A model generated the notes under the pieces. It did no database searches, was not told the origin of the DNA, and was given only the letters and a program-made list of their open reading frames with translations. Below are positions 60,771-64,000 of a stretch of 64,000 nt of DNA, piece by piece. Made by a program: the position numbers and the translations under genes. Origin of the DNA: Biomphalaria glabrata (lineage: Eukaryota > Mollusca > Gastropoda > Planorbidae); assembly GCF_947242115.1 (NCBI RefSeq), contig NC_074723.1, positions 29,227,043-29,291,042 on the forward strand. Reading direction: 5' to 3'. Every line of letters begins with the position of its first letter. Positions within the stretch are counted from its first letter, which is position 1.

Positions 60771-60854
60771 AATATAGATTTTTTCCGCCGGGGGGGGGGT
60801 GGTAGCCCCCCCCCCCAAAACCCTCCCCGAAAAAAAATCCTGGCTACGCCCATG
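59101..60854. mobile_element. hAT-like non-autonomous element inside the minisatellite
   Basis: CATGGGCGTAGCC at the left is exactly inverted at the right (GGCTACGCCCATG). CATACAGG lies on both sides (59093-59100 and 60855-60862). The interior holds roughly 30-bp repeats built on CCCCTACCAGGGGGTTTTGA (59270-59460), three or four copies of a roughly 118-bp unit containing CTATGAGCGTAGCCAAAGG (59580-59890), a GC-rich GGCTTCGCCCCGCGCTGGGG block (about 60626) and a CA/TA microsatellite (60740-60775). No transposase. CATACAGG is also part of the satellite unit, so the duplication is strong but not independent evidence. Confidence 0.8.
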
Positions 60855-60862
60855 CATACAGG

Positions 60863-61795
60863 TGTGTGTATACTTGTAACAGTAGTGATAACAGACACAC
60901 AGGTGTGTGTATAATTGTAACAGTAGTGATAACAGACACACCGGTGTGTGTATAATTGTAACAGTAGTGATAACAGACACACAGGTGTGTGTATAATTGT
61001 AACAGTAGTGATAACAGACACACAGGTGTGTGTATAATAGTAACAGTAGTGATAACAGACACACAGGTGTGTGTATAATTGTAACAGTAGTGATAACAGA
61101 CACACAGGTGTGTGTATACTTGTAACAGTAGTGATAACAGACACACAGGTGTGTGTATACTTGTAACAGTAGTGATAACAGACACACAGGTGTGTGTATA
61201 CTTGTAACAGTAGTGATAACAGACACACAGGTGTGTGTATAATTGTAACAGTAGTGATAACAGACACACAGGTGTGTGTATACTTGTAACAGTAGTGATA
61301 ACAGACACACAGGTGTGTGTATACTTGTAACAGTAGTGATAACAGACACACAGGTGTGTGTATACTTGTAACAGTAGTGATAACAGACACACAGGTGTGT
61401 GTATACTTGTAACAGTAGTGATAACAGATACACAGGTGTGTGTATAATTGTAACAGTAGTGATAACAGACATACAGGTGTGTGTATACTTGTAACAGTAG
61501 TGATAACAGACATACAGGTGTGTCTATAATTGTAACAGTAGTGATAACAGACATACAGGTGTGTGTATAATTGTAACAGTAGTGATAACAGACACACAGG
61601 TGTGTGTATACTTGTAACAGTAGTGATAACAGACACACAGGTGTGTGTATACTTGTAACAGTAGTGATAACAGACACACAGGTGTGTGTATACTTGTAAC
61701 AGTAGTGATAACAGACATACAGGTGTCTGTATACTTGTAACAGTAGTGATAACAGACATACAGGTGTCTGTATACTTGTAACAGTAACAGACAGC
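60863..61795. repeat. 41-bp minisatellite, about 23 copies
   Basis: The unit ACACAGGTGTGTGTATACTT, then GTAACAGTAGTGATAACAGAC (41 bp) with a C/A variant (TATACTT or TATAATT). It lies in a receptor intron. Minus-strand open frames across it are a by-product of the repeat. Confidence 0.95.
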
Positions 61796-62049
61796 CTTGT
61801 CTCAAAATAATTGATTTGATGAAATGATCATCATTATGACAGAAATCGGTGAAGAGCCATCTCTTATTCCTGGCCTGTTAGCTAAATCATTTCCTTTGGT
61901 CAAGCATCATAATAGGACGCAAGCTCGATCCTTAACGAACACTCACTGAGGTTTCATCTTTTCCATTCCACTCTAAAAATGACTTTATGAATTACGAGTG
62001 TTATGCGTGTAACATGTTTGAATCTCAATAGATTTGGAATGTGTTGGTA
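61796..62049. repeat. dispersed repeat shared with 42960-43050
   Basis: CATCATAATAGGACGCAAGC, then TCGATCCTTAACGAACACTC, parallels the 43000 segment. Other sequence here is unremarkable. Confidence 0.5.
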
Positions 62050-62425
62050 TTAGAATGAGTTTGAGTTTTGAGTTTAGGCACATCGGCACAATTTAGGCCA
62101 TATCGTGCCCGTAATCCTTTAAGGATCACTCTCCCTTTACATAACAAGGGCTAAATTCTATACAGTTAAATCATTACAAACAAGGTCTATTCACAGTTAA
62201 AAAAGTAAAGGTGGTAAAAATTTAATAATTTGGTAAAAATCTTATGTAAATATTATATGTTCACAGTTCAAAAATCAGATCTTCGCAGACAACCCCACCT
62301 CCCGGACAAAGCCCAGTACCTTCCCAGGGTCGACATTGTCGAATAGTGTTTTCAAGGTGTGTGTTCTAAAAAATTTCGCCCTGACATCCTGGTATCTGGG
62401 GCAATCAATGAGTCGATAAATACTT
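62050..62425 (-). mobile_element. LINE 3' end fragment
   Basis: The minus strand reads YRLIDCPRYQDVRAKFF, then RTHTLKTLFDNVDPGKVLGF and VREVGLSAKI with a stop. This is the end of a LINE polyprotein with its downstream UTR (CATCGGCACAATTTAGGCC). Confidence 0.75.
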
Positions 62426-62705
62426 TTGATGTAAAGGTTGGATTAATTTTGAAAAAGGACATGCAAACTACATGTAACTGACTTATACATCAGCAAAAAT
62501 AAACATTTTAAAGCATCTGTAACTGACCTATTTATTAGCAAAGAGAATGGGAAATTAAAATACTTGTCAATGATACATAAATTAAAAGTAAAGTAAACTA
62601 CCCTTTTGAGACCTTGCGACCTTTGCGATTATGTAGTTCGAATTAGTATAGAGTCATAATATACGGAAAAAACAAGGAAAGAAGAAAAACAAAGAAAGAC
62701 CCTCG
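62426..62705. other. receptor intron, no feature seen
   Basis: AT-rich sequence; nothing recognised. Confidence 0.4.
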
Positions 62706-62887
62706 TAGTCTGATACTTAACTACATATGTAGGCATAGAGCCACGCTGTGTCTGGATACATCTATAATGTGATACTTACATCTGAAGACATAGAGCCATG
62801 CTGTGTCTGGATACATCTATAATGTGATACTTACATCTGAAGGCATATAATCATGCTGTGTCGTGACACGTATAACCTGATACTTAC
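62706..62887 (-). repeat. tandem duplications of a receptor exon end and its splice donor
   Basis: Three diverged copies (about 53-59 bp each) of the 3' end of the 62888-63011 exon plus donor follow it in tandem. Two keep CTTCAGATGTAAGTATCA, a good donor. The outermost is degraded. Reading on past the first donor reaches a stop within the second copy. Confidence 0.8.
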
Positions 62888-63011
62888 ATCTGAAGGCATA
62901 GAGTCATGCTGTGTCGGGACACATCTATCTCCGACTAATGTGTAGAACTTGTTACAAGTGATGGATCGACACGTCTGACTGTATGTGTCGTACGTTTCCC
63001 ATTCTCGACAT
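62888..63011 (-). CDS. same GPCR, N-terminal Cys-rich exon
   Basis: 124 bases between CATATTTCCCAG and GAT/GTAAGT. The peptide CREWETYDTYSQTCRSITC, then NKFYTLVGDRCVPTQH, carries four Cys in a C-x13-C-x4-C-x11-C pattern seen in the ectodomains of mollusc receptors of this kind. It ends in phase 0, matching the next exon. The first base completes a codon from a further upstream exon, which lies beyond this stretch or outside the window, so the gene is 5'-incomplete here. Confidence 0.75.
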
Positions 63012-63046
63012 CTGGGAAATATGACATCATGATCTTAGTAACAGTG

Positions 63047-63049
<3 letters not shown>

Positions 63050-63091
<42 letters not shown>

Positions 63092-63365
63092 ACAGAGAGA
63101 GAGACAGTGAAAGGAGAACAGGAAAGAGAGTGATACGAGAAATAAGAAGTAAATAGATAGACAGATATAGGAAGAGGTGGATAGAGAAAGAGACATAGAA
63201 AATGAGAAGGAGGAAGTGAGGAGGACAGAGGGGACAAAGACAAACGAGAGAAAGAGAGAGTGAGAGAGAGAGAGAAAGAAGAGAAAAATAATAAATAAAG
63301 AGATAGATAGATAAATAGATAGATAGAGAGAGAGAGAGAGTGAGAGAGAGAGAGAAATAGATTCC
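63050..63365. repeat. GA-rich microsatellite block
   Basis: Long GAGAGA tracts with GATA interruptions. The opposite strand gives an artefactual Ser/Leu-rich open frame. Confidence 0.9.
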
Positions 63366-63765
63366 TAAGAAAAACTAGAAGCACAAGAAAAAGCAAAAAA
63401 TGTGGAAAAACACTCAAGTAAACAACCGGAGCTGACTTATTCTTCATGTTCATTAAAAGGAATCCCGGTAAAAAGGAAAGTTCAGGAAACCTTCTGCGTG
63501 TAAGACGTTATAATGGAAACGTTAAGAGATAACATTAATACCAGACGTCCCAATTTATCAAAGTGATCTAGATCTAGAAAGTTCATATAAACTACATTTA
63601 AAATCTATTCCTACTCGATGTTCAAAGTAAACTAAACATTCAAATAAAAGGAGATTCTTTTCCTGACATTTTATGATTTTTCTCTTTTTATAACAAAATA
63701 AGCACACAAAAAAAATCCTTTAAAAAAAAAACAAAGCTTATCTAAGGGGAAATACTCTGCACAAA
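63366..63765. other. no gene seen; repeat D fragment at the end
   Basis: AT-rich; 63715-63765 is the AAGCTTATCTAAGGGGAAA piece of family D. Confidence 0.4.
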
Positions 63766-64000
63766 AGCTTTTGTTACCTCGGCTCCATCATATCCAACAA
63801 CACTCTACTGGATAAAGACATAAACAATAGGATAGCCAAGGCAATGGCCACCATGTCACTGTTGCAGAAAAGATTCTGGGACAACATATTGCTGACTAGC
63901 AGTACTAAAGCCCTTGTCTACCGGACCTGTGTGTTGAGCACCTTGCTGTACGGAAGTGAAACATGGTCAACCTACTCATGGCAGGAAAAAAAGCTGAATG
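63766..64000 (+). mobile_element. LINE reverse transcriptase C-terminal part, runs off the window
   Basis: One open frame reads SFCYLGSIISNNTLLDKDIN, NRIAKAMATMSLLQKRFWDN and VYRTCVLSTLLYGSETWSTY, ending at the window edge with EKKLN. This is the YLGS...TLLYGSE region of the same broad LINE family as 15326-16490. It begins abruptly after family D sequence, so it is truncated on the left. Confidence 0.85.

Noticed and set aside
60734-61759. Minus-strand Cys/Tyr-rich repeat proteins of about 340 residues
   Set aside because: They are translations of the 41-bp minisatellite. All frames behave alike because 41-bp shifts cycle through them.
62935-63453. Ser/Leu-rich membrane-like protein on the minus strand
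   Set aside because: Translation of the GA microsatellite. The real receptor exon here uses another frame.

Overview
The window is repeat-rich invertebrate genomic DNA, most likely from a gastropod mollusc and plausibly a planorbid-type freshwater snail. This is inferred from style: AT-rich introns, many TAGATCTAGA clusters, tRNA-derived SINEs, hAT and non-LTR elements with mollusc-like proteins, and a Methuselah/adhesion-like GPCR. No species-diagnostic gene is present.

Host genes are few and split by long introns. (1) Minus strand, about 2.2-3.5 kb: two exons in one phase-consistent frame (3290-3539, 3042-3110), and perhaps a terminal exon at 2225-2416, of a protein I do not recognise. (2) Plus strand, 17344-17497: one exon of a Gln/Asn-rich protein. 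(3) Plus strand, 27106-28043: terminal exon of a trypsin-fold serine peptidase-like protein. (4) Minus strand, 31515-38481 and probably 41393-41403: the mitochondrial ribosomal protein uL29m (MRPL47), reconstructed exon by exon with matching phases. (5) Minus strand, 55445-63011: three phase-consistent exons of a family B-like seven-transmembrane receptor whose 5' end lies beyond the right edge.

The rest is mainly transposons and satellites. Several DNA transposons can be delimited by terminal inverted repeats and target-site duplications: 3712-6442 and 7338-9548 (same family, opposite orientation, perfect 8-bp duplications), 7262-10142 (a hAT that hosts the previous one), 19799-22077, 39597-40621, 49472-51778, 52401-53336 (hosting a LINE) and 59101-60854 (inside a minisatellite inside a receptor intron). 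LINE fragments of several families lie at about 4.7, 15.3-16.5, 19, 20.5, 21.2, 24.5-25.8, 26.2-26.8, 28.2-28.8, 30.5-31.1, 33.3-34.6, 52.9, 62.1-62.4 and 63.8-64 kb. A solo-LTR-like fossil (11537-12540) splits an old hAT transposase copy.

The most striking single object is a 5.5-kb array of about 168 copies of a 33-bp unit (43485-49030). Its period is divisible by three, so it reads as long open frames on both strands. It also shows higher-order structure. I see no bacterial-type operons, rRNA genes, CRISPR arrays or functional tRNA genes.
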